Notes under the pieces: model-generated | Database searches by the model: none | What the model was told of the DNA's origin: nothing | What the model saw: the letters and a program-made list of their open reading frames with translations, nothing else | DNA from: Liolophura sinensis | Lineage: Eukaryota > Mollusca > Polyplacophora > Chitonida > Chitonidae | Assembly: GCF_032854445.1 (NCBI RefSeq) | Contig: NC_088303.1 | Location: forward strand, 22,887,501 to 22,951,500 | Direction of reading: 5' to 3' | DNA: 64,000 nucleotides | Shown here: positions 38,464 through 51,440 of the stretch, piece after piece | Layout of the letters: every line of letters starts with the position of its first letter | How positions within the stretch are numbered: position 1 is the first letter of the stretch | Translations under genes and position numbers: made by a program

Positions 38464-39370
38464 GTACTCACGTTGTACACACCTACGTTTTAGTAATTAT
38501 TATAATGTCTGTGATAACGTTTAGGTTTTTATCATCAGTCAAGACTACTAATAATCAGGATTCATGGAACATAACTTCCTCATTAAGACCCTATGATGGT
38601 TTGATTGTTCCTCTAAATCTTGGTGTGCTTATGTTTTTCATGCCATATGGTTCATTTATGGTGGACCACATTTCATATATTGGTACATGTGTAGTATACA
38701 GTATTTACTTCATTACATAGTTGTTTTCATTTTCTGTCTGTGTTCCTAATAATTATTTAAAAAATTGGATACCATGGATAAAAGTATTATGTACATGTAC
38801 ATGTATTTACAGCTGTATTAAAAAGTTCTTTGAATTTCTGTTTTGATTTTAAACTACTTGTAGGTACAGTATGTTTTACTTGTGCATATTAGTTGTCATT
38901 TAATATTTAAATTTAACAGTTTGAAATATGGGTATTCCTGTAGTTTGATTTACACCTTTAATGGCTCTGAAAATCTCTGAAATCAAAATTCCATACATAT
39001 ACATGTATCAGTTCACAAAAGTGCAGCAACAGAGTACACTTAAAAGACAACCGAGTCATGAAAGAATATTGTTTTGAAGAGAAAAAAAAATAAAAAATGT
39101 TTTTTTTGCTATTTTAATTGCATACATTTATTTTGTAGAAATGGTATATTATTGAATTTGATTTTTACAAATTATATTTTATGGTTAGAATTTTTACATT
39201 GCTGCGAAGCTTAGCATATAGGATATATTTTCTTGTTGAATTTTGTTTTACATGAATCACTGAGATATGAATTGAAGTTAAATTTGTTGTCATATTCATG
39301 TATATATTTTGTTTTTTATATTAGAAAATTATAGATGTTCGTTAATAGTACTTAGTAATCTTTTAAGTGT

Positions 39371-39535
39371 AGTATGATGTAACTGGCACTTGTAACTGGA
39401 TGTAACTGGCACTTGTAATTTGATGTAACTTCCACATGTAATTTGATGTAACTTCCACATGTAATTTGATGTAACTACCACATGTAATTTGATGTAACTA
39501 CCACATGTAATTTGATGTAACTTCGACTGGTAATT
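39371..39535 (+). repeat. 23-bp minisatellite array
   Basis: About seven copies of GTAATTTGATGTAACT plus CCACAT. The first two copies carry GGCACTT in place of CCACAT. It lies about 200 bp upstream of the exon at 39738. Confidence 0.9.
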
Positions 39536-39737
39536 TATGTATAACATTCTCTGCAGGGAAAATTTTTCACATATCCACACATTAGGTCATAGTTTGAAAT
39601 AGACTTAGTATAGTAAAAGTAAATACAATATTATTTTGAATTTTTTTTATTTATTTTATTTATTTATCTGTTTTTTTTTTTTTGTTTTATTTTTTTTTTT
39701 TTGAGGTTTTTCCAGTGGTTTTAGACTTGATTTTCAG

Positions 39738-39821
39738 AGATTTTTGTCAGTCGTGCCATAATTTCATGAAGTGTCCTACTAGCGAAATAGTGGAGATGCT
39801 GCGGAATCACGGAGGCGACCG
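39738..39821 (+). CDS. candidate 84-bp exon, Cys-containing
   Basis: The acceptor GACTTGATTTTCAG and donor CCG|GTATGT bound an 84-bp exon of phase 2-2. It reads DFCQSCHNFMKCPTSEIVEM followed by LRNHGGD; the other two frames are not both open and natural. The CxxCH group followed by KC could bind metal or be structural. I do not recognise a family. Confidence 0.55.
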
Positions 39822-40508
39822 GTATGTATACTGTAGCTGCAATTATCAGTGAGGGATTGTGGGATGCATTGTCCCACTGCTGCGGATCGGAGGGGAGAAC
39901 TATGGAGCTATGACGTCATCTTACCTAACAGTATTAGACTTGTATTTGCATTCTCTAATACTGTCAGGTAAAGATGTCAGCAGAGTTCTGGGATCATCAC
40001 AACAGTCGTCTCCCTTCTTCCTGAACTGCTTAACTCCCCTGGCAAGAATCGACGAGGCGTTAGATTTATCATTATTGAAATTCAAATCCCTCCATTCTTC
40101 CAGTTTTCAGTAGTATTGCCTGTTTAACTCTGTTGCTTGCTTTAGCTGCTTAACTTCATGTAGAATACATGTACATGTACTTAAAACATGTAGAGTACAT
40201 GTATTTGTTTTTAGTGACGTTAGATTTAGAACATTTACATTTTTTGGGTGTTTATCCTTTGCTGTAGAGGTGCTGAATTTTATACTTTACTGAAATTGTC
40301 AGATTTGCTTTATTTGACTGTACTTGAATGTGGTCTTGCTAATGTAAATAAGCTACATGTGTTGTAAATATAATCCCAGAATGAAGTCTTCAGAACAGTT
40401 GTAATTTTATAACATTTTTTGATAGTGATGCGAATGTAGATGTATCCATTCAGACTTTTGCTGAGAAAATCTTACTTTTTATGTACAATTTATTTGTATC
40501 ACTACCAG

Positions 40509-40536
40509 AATAGAAATAGCTGTGAGAATATACGTA
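40509..40536 (+). CDS. candidate 28-bp microexon
   Basis: The acceptor TTATTTGTATCACTACCAG and a perfect donor (GTA|GTAAGT) flank 28 bases. In the phase required by the exon at 39738 it reads IEIAVRIYV and ends in phase 0, which is what the exon at 42843 needs. The phase fit on both sides is the main support. Confidence 0.4.
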
Positions 40537-42842
40537 GTAAGTGCCCAGGTGATATATCATATGTTTTCCTCGGTCCTCAAGTATGGCACACTCTATGCTG
40601 TTTTCACCTTGTAACTTTTACAAGTTTCGTTCTTATTGGTGTAAGCATTCTCGCCATTCTCGTGTGAGCTGAGCATCAGTTTGCAGTATTGAACCTGTAC
40701 TAGCCTTTAGTCCATGTGCCTGTATGAACACAGGTGTGTGTATATATATATATATATATGTATGTATATATACATGCCAGGATGCTGTACGTGAATCGCA
40801 ATGAACACCTGTGAGTGCTAAAGTGATTCATGCTCCTGATGAATCCAACAAATCATGCGTCTACCAAAATTCTTTCTCCAATACTGATTTTTTCCCAAAT
40901 GCCACTGAGCTGTGATTCAATGGAATGTTGATTGTTGTGACTGTTGCTGTAGTAACGCGGATGTGTGGGCAGAGTGAGCAAGCTCCCAGTGACTTCACAG
41001 TGGCCGTTCACTCATCTGCTTTGTGTACGCAGGTTTATTTATATTTCTGGGTTGATTTTACACAATTTCATATGTATGCCAGGGCTGGGTGTCCAGATTA
41101 GTGGCCGTTTTCATTCATCAGCAGTTCTATGGCGCTGTACGGCTGACTGGACTATTGTATGTATATCTGGGGAGCTGTGATATCCTCATGCATGCTGACA
41201 CTGCAGATGTCCGGCGAGTTCTGAAGGTTTATAGTTCTCAGATAATGTACATCAGATGTGTGTGTATTCCTAGCTTTTGTGACCATGGTGGATGATGCCT
41301 CACCTACTGACACTGTATCCACCTGAGCACTCATGCTCATTGGGACATTCATTGTTCAAGGGTATCCTTTACAACTCAGTAAGGATTGTCGTTGGAATGT
41401 TAGTTAGGCGATACCAATTTTATTTTGTGTTTTATGAGTAATTGAAAGCATAAAATGGAATGAATGTAAAACTGAAAACCTGTCTTTTTATTTTGATGAT
41501 TTTTAAAATTGTTTTTATTTGCCTGTTTTCAGGTCTTTCCCATTCGTACATTAAAAAAAAAATGCCCATAAAACAACAGTTAAAATTGGTTTGGCCTCAC
41601 TAGAATGTGTGTTAATACTTGTGGTGCTTCATGGAAGGACACTGTCCATTTTTATCTCAACAGCTGGCACTCTGAACAGAATAGGACTTGGACTAAAATA
41701 AGATGCAGACTTCACTGGAGACTGTAAAATATACATATACAGGTAGATCTATGCATAGCCTGGTGATAAAACTATAATGTCAGGTATGAATTGGTTTTCA
41801 CCAGTACAGCCATGTCAACTACCTCATCAGTTTCCCTGCAAAATCACTGCTGCTGCAGGTGGGAAGGGTTGCCCACTATTCAAACGTATTTTTGACTTTG
41901 ATACAGTTTAAAGCATGATGCCAGTATCAGTATATATGAAATGTCTTCACTTAGTAAGATGAAAAGACGAAGACCAGCATTGCACATCAGAGGATGATGT
42001 CATAATGATGATATCAGCTCACATTCCCGATGGCAATACCTTACATGTACTGTACACTCGGTGGTGAGATTGCCTGTTTAGGGTGCCTATGGGGAAGGCA
42101 TTGTGTGTACAATATTGTGATTATCAATGAGTTTGTGTGGGCATGATACTTCCTGGGTCTTCCATGCTTCCATTGTTTTCATGCTTGTGCATGTATGATG
42201 TGGATTAAAATAGATGGAAAATGAAAACAGCTGATGTGCTCCCCGCTTTTGTACTATTGTACTTTTCTTCTGGCTACTGTACTTGCACATGTCAGGGCAT
42301 TTGTTTGTTAAAGCGATCTTTATGAGCCTTTAGCACATGATTAATATCTGACATAGTTGATCTTGTATACATGAATGTTGAAGGTTGTGGAAACCAAGCT
42401 GGTACATGTATGTATTGTAATATGAATACCTGGTCCCATGGGTCTCTAGCTCCATTTGTGTGGTCCACTGTATGCTCCAGGATCAGGAGTGTTAGTCTTA
42501 GTGGCTGCAGGTCTGTGAACTAGGCTTAAAGATGAGGAGTGGGTAGGTGTTGATTAGAAAACTGTACAACCCAAATACGCATCATAAAACATTATTTTTG
42601 ATGCTGATTCTTCCATTTTTCCAGTAAGATATCATCCTACCTTCCGAACACACCTCAAAACACCTGTATAAGACCAATAAAACTATCAGAATCAGGTAAA
42701 AGGAGCAACTTTTGGGCCATGTACACTATGTGTGTGGTTACCTCTCAGTGCTTTACTGTGCTCCCACCTATTGATGGTGGTTTAGTGGTGTTCCATTGTG
42801 GCTGTCTTGCCCATTGTCAAGTGGTTTGGTCTCCCACCACAG
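40537..42842. other. intron sequence
   Basis: Contains a short TA/GTA microsatellite at 40738-40775 and a possible but unsupported exon near 41664. Otherwise nothing seen. Confidence 0.35.
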
Positions 42843-42958
42843 GAGTGTAAATTCCAAGAAAACTCTGTGGCTGTCACACTGAGATTGTACGACTTCTTGA
42901 CAGCCCTTGAGAAAGACAGACAGATAGAAATGATAGTCTGGCCAGCTCATCAAATTAT
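42843..42958 (+). CDS. candidate 116-bp exon
   Basis: After GGTCTCCCACCACAG a frame runs ECKFQENSVAVTLRLYDFLT, ALEKDRQIEMIVWPAHQI, and ends AT|GTATGG. It has a natural mix of hydrophobic and charged residues and looks like a strand followed by a helix. The frame stays open 54 bp upstream of the acceptor, so the left border may differ. It is among the most protein-like stretches in the window. Not recognised. Confidence 0.55.
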
Positions 42959-43497
42959 GTATGGGAATACATGTATTACCTGGGCCAGCTGGCAAAGTTT
43001 TTTAACATATACATATGTATATTTGTGTTGCTATCCAGTCTTTCCACTTTCCTTGTTGTCGTAACTGAATGAGGTATATGTACCGTACATGTACTTTAGT
43101 GAGTCTGCAGTTTCGTGGCTTTGAAGGTGTGCATTTACATGTATGTGAAAGCAGCACCACAGGCAGCATTGCATGGCACATGTGTATCACAAACTACATT
43201 ATGGGTGGTTTATAGGAATACTTTGAATTTGTCTTGAGGGAAATAATGCAAAGTATTCAGAACATGAGGTGCCTTTGACAGATTTTGATCTGAGCTCCGA
43301 TACATATATCATTTAACCAGCAAAAACTGTGTTTGTTTGTATTGTCTTTAAAGTCTGTACTGTTATATTTCCTGAATTTGATGGAGGCTTGGTTGTACTT
43401 GTACATATACTTACTGTCTAGGTCAGTAAAAAGCAAGCAGGGTTCTGGAGCAACCACTCCACTTCCTTACTGTTAGTGTCATAAAGTCTACATTTAC

Positions 43498-43875
43498 ATG
43501 TATGCTGTACTCAGTCCGGTAACTGGTTGTTGTATTCAACACAGTGTACATGCACATGCTTTACTGGGACTGGTAACTGGTTGCTGTATTTCATACAGTG
43601 TACATGCTGTACTGGGACTGGTAACTGGTTGCTGTATTCCTAACGGTGTGCATATTGTACTGGGACTGGTAACTGGTTGCTATATTTCATACAGTGTACA
43701 TGCTGTATTGGGACTGGTAACTGGTTGCTATATTCCTAACGGTGTGCATATTGTACTGGGACTGGTAACTGGTTGCTGTATTCCATACAGTGTGCATATT
43801 GTACTGGGACTGGTAACTGGTTGCTGTATTCCATACAGTGTACATGCTGTTCTGGGACTGGTGACTGGTTGTTTT
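43498..43875 (+). repeat. 48-bp minisatellite array with an open frame
   Basis: Eight copies of a 48-bp unit (TACTGGGACTGGTAACTGGT, TGCTGTATTCC, a variable ACAGTGTRCAT end). Two versions, one with TTTCATACAG and one with TTCCTAACGG, alternate, so there is a higher-order pattern. The unit is 16 codons, giving a 167-aa ATG frame at 43498-44001 of repeats like VLGLVTGCCIPYSVHI. It has no splice context and is treated as non-coding. Confidence 0.93.
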
Positions 43876-45523
43876 AGGCAGTTTACAGACTGTAATATAG
43901 AGTACGTATTAAACAGCACAGCGTTCAGTGAGGGTCTGGTTGTTCTTATTCAAAGAACCGCTACCTTTGTTCTGCAGGTTATGATTGTGCCATTAAGCTA
44001 ATTACACAGAATCGATGACCCGGTGGCGTGACAATCACTGAGAATAACGATCAAGTTTGATACGGCAACTCATCATTGCTTAGGGCAAGAGTGAGTTTGC
44101 TCAGGTTTTACATGTCCACATGCTTGTCTGCTGACTTTACATGTAACTGCGAATGTAGCTACATTTACATATACCTTCCTTGGTATGTCTACTGTGTACA
44201 CTTTATCCATACTAACTAGGTTTGGAGGGGTTTATAAAATGGCTTTGTAATGAGTTAGGTTTGCACTCCTCTGTATCTGACAAAGATTATCATTTAATGC
44301 CATCAGTACCTGATTGAGATTGGGTGCTCAGGTAGTTGTAGTTTGAATTCGGAGTCCAGTTACACGTGTATGTATAATATAAGTAAGACCTACAGAGTAG
44401 AGAGGAGCGACCACAGTGTGATAGCTAGTGTGATTGTCACATATAGCCTGTGAAATATGGGCTCTTGTCAGTTTACCTGATTCAGGGTTTTATTCTGACT
44501 GTTCATGTAAATACATAAATAGTAACAATTTTCATGCTCCCTAGCATCATGGCTTAAGCAGAATTAGGTAAAAAAAAATTTACCGTGAGTGAATTGGAAT
44601 TTATTAGATGTCACTGGTCTAGAATTACTCAAGATATTTTCAGGACATTTAACATACAATCACATTAAAACAACGCAAATATGATGTACATGTAAGTATA
44701 AACTAACATTATACTACAAACTCATGGTTGATACGTGTAGTTGTTTGAAAATTAGTGGAATACCCGCACATCAAAGTTTCAAGCCCTAGGTGCACGATGT
44801 GCTTATGCTTCCTTGTTTTCTATGTGAGCAAAAGACATTTGATACAATTATCTTGCCTGTGTTATAATCGACAGGAGCACACGCTGTACATGCACCTGCT
44901 GTACATGCACCTGAGTGAGGTTGTATGGTTGTTGTGAACGCGTCATGGTTGAGGGAGTGTATCTGAACAGTGTTCGTGACTAACCACCGTGTTTAAAGCC
45001 AGCCCACATACAGATGAAACTGTATTCCTCAGCTAGCTGCGATAACTTTTTATCTGGCTACAATTTGGCAATCGTCTTTTAGGCCTGGTCGCACAGAGGA
45101 TGTATTATTTACAATGTGAAGTCTCTCTTGAGAAGCAACGGACCAGAATTGTAATAAGATGAGAAAGAATTACTTGGTGAATTTTTAATTAGACTCCAAA
45201 TCGACCGATCTGTACTCCTACACTTAGGTTCATTCCTTTCCTTTGTAAAGTTATTATTCCATGGGAAGATATTATCTATTTTGTACAACAGTTTGTACAA
45301 CTACAAATAAACAAGTGTTTTTGTGTAGTACATAGAAATCAGTGGATAACCTTCAGTATAAATGTCCATGTACATATGTACCTGTGTAAGACGTATATTG
45401 TAATTGTCCGTAATGATGTTCATGTACCATGCTCGGAGAGTTACGCAGCACTACCTTAGCTCTGAGATCGGTTGGTCATGTTCCCAGCTTACCTTCCACA
45501 TTAACCACTCTGAACCATTACAG
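43876..45523. other. intron sequence
   Basis: No supported exon was found. TACATGTA and TGTACATGCACCTG words recur, the latter twice in tandem at 44884-44911. Confidence 0.35.
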
Positions 45524-45584
45524 TCAGTAACCTGGAACTCTGTCCTGTCACCTGTGCTGTGTCTAAAGTGCCTCACAAAAACAG
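45524..45584 (+). CDS. candidate 61-bp exon
   Basis: CATTAACCACTCTGAACCATTACAG precedes the segment and AACAG|GTGTCC follows. Two frames are open. Phase 0 reads SVTWNSVLSPVLCLKCLTKT and leaves one base that fits the next candidate exon at 46048. The alternative frame reads SNLELCPVTCAVSKVPHKN. The phase link upstream is missing. Confidence 0.28.
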
Positions 45585-46047
45585 GTGTCCCGTGATGTTA
45601 AAGTAAATCTGAATTCATATCACCTCATTATGTGGGAATAATGGAGCCATAGCATCGCAAATAACACAAATGTAACCAACGCACCCACTCGGACACCATC
45701 AGAACTTCGCAAGCTGCCATGTTCAAATCATGTGACTCTGTTGCTGGAGTGGACTCGGCTGCTCTTTCCAGAATTGAGATCATCTTTTTTCACAATATAA
45801 TTGATTATAGTTCATTTCTGCTCATAATTAACACAAAAATTAAAGACTCTTAAACAGTATGTCGGTCACCTTTTATATCATGTAAATCTCACTGGCTTCA
45901 ATCAAATCACTCCACTTCCTCTAAGCACAACCTGTATTCGTAATAGGTACATGTATGTATCAAACATGGGGAATGACACCAATGATTCCAATGATTCGTT
46001 CAAATCTCAACATGTACAATGTACATGTCAGGCTCTCATTGCTACAG

Positions 46048-46113
46048 CTTTCTGTTCTTTGCTTTCTGATATTTGTCATATCTTGAATACATCTGACGCA
46101 TTGTTAGTGTTAG
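46048..46113 (+). CDS. candidate 66-bp exon
   Basis: An acceptor at CTCTCATTGCTACAG and donor GTTAG|GTAATA bound a frame reading FCSLLSDICHILNTSDALLVL, a likely amphipathic helix. An alternative acceptor at 46031 would add ALIATA in the same frame. Phase fits the exon at 45524 when both are read as stated. Confidence 0.33.
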
Positions 46114-46747
46114 GTAATAACCTGTATGCTGAGAGTTTGTCATAGTGTACATGTATGTACATGTACACATGTTCTTTGCTGTAAAAACCCAAGGGGCATC
46201 TAGGATATCCAGGAATTTGATCTCCTTGTCACAAAGGTGGTTTTACCTGTGATACCTGTGTAAGTCCTGACTGAAGGTCAGTTACAGCTTGCCAGATTCT
46301 CACACCTCCTCAGGCCTGTTTCTTATTTTGATGTCTCATTGGTTTTGGAAAATCATATGTTTGTTAGAGCCAGTAACAAAACATGCCCAGCCATTCATGA
46401 GTTCATAATCATTGTTGTATTAAAGATATTAATACTTATTCTGTATGCCGTATTTGTTCTGCCAGCTCATTGTAGATTTTTGTAGTTTTGTACAGAATTA
46501 GGAAGCACACAAAACTGTATTTGTTGTTGAGGTGTGCTCAAGATTTCCGTCTCTGTGTTAGAAGGAGTGTACAACATACCTGTACAAATGTATGTATGTG
46601 TATACACTGTACAGGTGTGGGATACAGGCACAGGTGTATTGGTATGTGAATAGATCGCTCCAGGCCAAGTGGATGTCTTACCTATTGGAAGTAGGCCAGT
46701 CATGTGGGTGGGTGGGTGAGTATTCACCCCACCCTGTCTGGCGGCAG

Positions 46748-46840
46748 ATCAGTCTTGACCCTATGACCTTAGAAAGAATCTCCGAAACCAACAGCTGTGA
46801 AGACGGGCCACACCCTGTTACACATTATACTTTATTCATG
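46748..46840 (+). CDS. candidate 93-bp exon
   Basis: A pyrimidine-rich acceptor (CCCCACCCTGTCTGGCGGCAG) leads to ISLDPMTLERISETNSCEDG and PHPVTHYTLFM, ending at a weak donor ATG|GTTACA. Other frames have stops. The frame is also open upstream (AKWMSYLLEVGQSCGWVG region from about 46600), so the exon could be longer. A GTGAGT at 46714 would leave an intron too short to be real. Phase is 0-0, matching the next exon. Confidence 0.45.
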
Positions 46841-47996
46841 GTTACAGTTTTTTTCATGCAGATGTTTAGTCCTGGACACACAACAGTTCCATAGCTACAT
46901 CAACATGTATATATACATGTATACATATGAAGTTCATGTGAAGTTCATGAGGATGTAGGTAAAGGCTGGAAGGATATAGACTATTACACTTCGCCCAACT
47001 TTAGCTGATAAGGCAAGAGCAATCCCAATTGGTATAATCATTCTGTTGAACTGCATTCATCTACACATGTCATGTGCTTATAGATACAATGTACAAGTCA
47101 TCACATATAGAATGTATTGAGGAAGAGAAAGCATTGACATTGTATACAGTAGGCCTGAGCCTACATTTTCCATGCTCACCTGCCTTCAGGTTGAACATTC
47201 AGGTGTAATTTTTCTATTCCCAAACACTCCACACTTGTGGACTGTACATGTACATGTACTTACAAGTCTTATACAGTGATATGTGGTGTAAATACAGTGC
47301 AGGTTTGAAGGCTTATTAGTCCCTGCTGACACAGCATGGAGAGGGGAGTTTGTTTACCCTTTGACAGTTTCCCTGCCTTTTTAAATTTACACTTGGTAAA
47401 TGTATGTCTTCACCATCCTGTGTTAAAGAACAAGTTTCTGGCCGTTCCATTCAGTTCTGATAAAATTATGACCTATTTTGTACCTGGTTACACTCTATCT
47501 AACCAGATAGACATTTTTTCCAAATCTGTGTGTTATTTTGAATTGAATCATGACTGATCAAGCTCTTTTATGATAAATCATGGTCATATTTTGTTCTTGT
47601 ATATTGAAACTTGGTGTCTTCATTATTACAAGTTACACATCAAGTTGGCTCTTGATATTTTCAACAAAACTATGACTCTTGTTATTGGCGGGGATAGCTT
47701 CCAGAATTTTTTTTTTAAATGATTAGTTTAATATTAAGTGAATCTTGGTACAGGCTGCACCAAGACAAGTTACAGATCAAGGCTGAGTTCAGGATTCTTA
47801 GTCCATCTTCATTGATCTTCAACAAAATGATGGTCTTTTTTGTTTTGTCATGGACTTTGATACACATGTAGCTATAAATGTATTATTCTGACGACTCAGG
47901 TTTTTAGGGGACATGTTCAGGTCATACCATGAGAATGCTTGTTATTATAAATAATATATTTGCATAATTGCATCGTATTCATTTGAAATGGTACCT
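46841..47996. other. intron sequence
   Basis: No exon is firmly supported. A 28-bp segment near 47370 has weak splice sites only. Confidence 0.35.
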
Positions 47997-48191
47997 GGCC
48001 CTGGGATCACGAAGAAATCTTAGATTTCAGTGAAAATTTCAAATCAGTTTAAAATTGTTATTTCTTATGTAACAGTGTCAAGATATTTCGTGACATTGTA
48101 AATTCTGGGTAAGCTATTGTGAAACAAATTTCTGCTAAAATAACAAAAAGGAAGTACCATTTTAATGACTGAAGTTTGTGATCCCATGGCC
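47997..48191. mobile_element. MITE-like element, copy 1
   Basis: It starts GGCCCTGGGATCACGAAGAA and ends with the inverted match TTTGTGATCCCATGGCC. The interior shares TTAAAATTGTTATTTC, AGCTATTGT and CTAAAATAA with a second copy at 53419-53632. It is about 195 bp and has no coding capacity. Confidence 0.75.
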
Positions 48192-48369
48192 TGAGCCACC
48201 TACAGATAGAAGTGTTTGTAATGAAAACACTGTGAATGGAGTGTGCTAAGCCCTGAATAGATCTGACCAGGATAATGAGGATTGCCAGGTGTTTAGGTAA
48301 TAACACCAGTATCCCGTAGGTAAAATGGTACACTCTTCTACTGTTGGCCACTTCAGTTAGTGTTTACAG

Positions 48370-48423
48370 GATGGTCTGGCACTTGGATACAGTTGTGTAG
48401 ATATGGATTTCAGGGAAATCAGG
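48370..48423 (+). CDS. candidate 54-bp exon
   Basis: CACTTCAGTTAGTGTTTACAG precedes an 18-codon frame, DGLALGYSCVDMDFREIR, which ends at AGG|GTACCA. Phase 0-0 links it to the candidate exons on both sides (46748 and 49289). Composition is natural. Confidence 0.5.
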
Positions 48424-49288
48424 GTACCACAACCAGACAGCCATATTGTATGTGGGAGACCAAAACTGTTGTTGATCAGGGTGTTCATGCCTATATAGGG
48501 CTCATTCTGCAAGAAGATTTAAGTCATACATTTAATTTAAAACTCCAGTGTCCTGCAAGTGTAAGCATACATTTTTTAAATAAAATTTTTTTTATCCCTG
48601 AGTAACGGAAAGTAAATGTTTACATTAAATGTCAAATTTTGACTTAATTTACATGTTGAACTGGTTGTGGAATCCTTCCCAGAGATATGTTTGTATATGT
48701 GTACACCTGTGGTGTAAGGTTGTTTATTATATTATACATGTATTATTCATATTATATTATACGGTGTCTTCTTGTGGCGAGGAGAGTTATAAAAACATGC
48801 TCTACACGTTGTTGAGGGCTATGTTCCAGTGGTGGTTGGTTACATATGTAATGGTTAAGTCTACAGGTATGTATGTAGAGTGCAGTTGTACATCTGATAA
48901 TTGTTTAATCAGGAGTGCTGATGCGGTGCTTTGAATGTGTAGATGAGTGATGGAGTGTGGCCAACTGATGCTGACATCGCTGTGCCAAGTCGCAACATGA
49001 CGCAGGCGGGTCTTCTGTTTGCAAATATAGGTACACTAGTTTGTATCATGAGGGATAAGGGGCGGGCCTGTAGATGCGTATGGTGTACAGTGGTGTGGCG
49101 AGTATAACCAGGAAATGACACAGCCCAGATGGAACAGGCGCTAGTGATTAGGTAGAGAGTGGGTGGGGGAGGAGGCTCTACACACAACCACATTGGCTCT
49201 CAAAGTGAAAAGATGTCAGCCGCTGAAAAAAGTAGCCCCCTGTGTGTTCCTGGCCTACATTTTTTTGCCCCGATCCTCCACCTTGTAG

Positions 49289-49347
49289 ATGTATGGTTGT
49301 GTGGATACACTTATCTGTACAGTAGCTCAGGGAGTTTATCAGGGATC
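49289..49347 (+). CDS. candidate 59-bp exon
   Basis: A strong acceptor (TTTTTTTGCCCCGATCCTCC, then ACCTTGTAG) opens a frame reading MYGCVDTLICTVAQGVYQG with two bases over, ending TC|GTAAAG. A better-looking GTAAGT lies 10 bases further, but reading to it meets a stop. Phase 0 at the start fits the exon at 48370. The next exon, needing one starting base, was not found. Confidence 0.5.
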
Positions 49348-50726
49348 GTAAAGTGTAAGTGGGGGCTGACAGAAAGGGCTTGGAGGAGCTAAGGGTCCCT
49401 GGATGGTTGTTCATCACCATAGACTAATGGCTGACACAGTTCACTGGAGTTCACTTTATTATATATACAGTTGGGTCTGTGAGTGTCTCCATAATGTGCA
49501 GTCATCATGTAGGTGTGTTTATAGGCCTATAACTCACTATAACAATTATTGTTCTGTATACACAATGAACATGTAGGTGTAAGTAATTGACATGTATTTG
49601 CAATGTACAGTAAGTCTATAGAAGTCCTCATCCTGTGGGAATCCTGAAAGGAACAATAAAACTGATTGGTGATTTTGTGTGGTGATTGTTGTCGAAATTT
49701 ATTCTGTATCTATTAAAGCACATTGGTGCTTTTCGAAACCAATTACATAACCAGCTGTCAAAATTCAACATATGTCAAATTGGTTATGTCAGGTGAACGA
49801 TTGATGGGCAGGTGGTATGCTTTAATCATGGATTGTCAGTCTGATCATAGTACACCACTGATAGGTCAGTTTTTTCTCAATACAAAATGCCATGTGTATT
49901 ACATGTATGATCAAAACAAGGATTTGCTCATTTTTAAAACACATGCATGAAAACATTGCAGTTGTTTTTTGGGATGTGCATAATGAGATGTGCATGTGTA
50001 CAAAGACGTAGAATTATAGCTGGAGAGAACGTTTCATTTATATTAAATTCCTTGTTTCCATGCAATAAATACAAAAGGAGGATTTGTCTATCATAACATT
50101 TTGTGACATGTTTACAAATGGTTGCTACAAAGGGACCTGGACTTTGATGGTCACCATATATACCTCTTATATTTAAGAAAGGGATCATTTATGTTTGTTG
50201 ATTTTAGGGCATGTATGATTGTTTCTTGAACTGAAAATTATCTGACTGTTAAGCCTTTGATGATGGGGCCCTGACCCAGCAACATGTAACTAAATGCAGG
50301 GTCGTAAACTTCAGCTGGTTCACAGGCTTTTGATCATACATGTATATACAGACCTGATATTACATACATTATACAGAATGTATAGCCAAAAGAATTCAGG
50401 TTTACCTGTACATTGTAGCATGAAAGTGTTTATTAAGTACAAGTATGTGTAAGTATTAAGTACAGGTGAAACAAGTACGCGTTTTAACTATGCTTATGAA
50501 TGAATTCCCAACTTCATGTTAAGAGCCGAATGAGACTATATAATATTATAAGGTTATTAACCATTTTACCTTGTACTATTACTTAAGTTTAAACTGTGCC
50601 TTCTGTTGTATTAAGTTAAATTTGCTGGTATTTTAATGTCAGTGCGTATATTCTGCAGTCTGTTAATTTCATTGGAATCACTTATACACAGAAGGTATTA
50701 AACAGTAAAATCATTTTTTTTCGCAG
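49348..50726. other. intron sequence with a missing exon
   Basis: Phase requires at least one exon here. The frame at 49723-49950 contains SCQNSTYVKLVMSG after an AACCAG acceptor and could be it, but its end phase does not fit. No other feature is seen. Confidence 0.3.
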
Positions 50727-50741
50727 ATAAATTCTGCAAAG
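50727..50741 (+). CDS. candidate 15-bp microexon
   Basis: A strong pyrimidine tract and acceptor (ATTTTTTTTCGCAG) and a perfect donor (AAAG|GTAAGTAG) enclose only 15 bases. In phase 0 these read INSAK. The splice signals are better than for many longer candidates. The length fits known microexons, but chance cannot be excluded. Confidence 0.3.
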
Positions 50742-51440
50742 GTAAGTAGACTGGGGTTCACACGTTCATGTTGGTGAATTTGTTTGTGTTTCTGCTAAAA
50801 GAAAAATGAAGTAAATAAAAATTGAAGTATACTGTCATGCTTGATTGTTATGTTGTGTTTATTGATTATGACATATAATGAAAGTTCATGATACAACAAA
50901 GCCAAAGAAAACTGAATGCACTTGTTGTATTGAAAACATTTATCATCTTTGACATATACATGTCTTAGTATGTTTTATGCTTTTAATACTTTAATTGTTT
51001 TCTGTTAATTTTTCTTTTATGTTAATTTGTTGTATAAAATTTTTGAAAAGTTACTCATTGCAGTTTTCATTGGTTGTAATGTTCATTGTACTTTTTCCAC
51101 AATTTCCATTCTTCATTTAATTAATAAGAAAAAAGAAAGAACAAGAACCCCTCACCACAAAATCTAATTTATCAACAAGTAAGTACATGTACCTTATAAA
51201 AAAATTCAATTGCTCGTTTATTCAAGAGTTAAAAATTTCATTTATAATACAGGGTGAACCTAATTTGCATAATTAATGAAGGTCAGCGATGTTGTAGACA
51301 TGATGCTGCAATCAGAAATTGATGCCCATGATCCTGTAGTCACACTTGGTCAGTTCCAAGGCAAATGATAATGTAGACCTGTTGGTACAATCACTTGTTG
51401 GTCACACTAGTCGACTGTATAGAGGATGGTGGTTTCATCC

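Noticed and set aside
41664-41726. Exon candidate WHSEQNRTWTKIRCRLHW
   Set aside because: The acceptor is good, but the donor is weak, the end phase does not fit the next exon, and the composition is odd.
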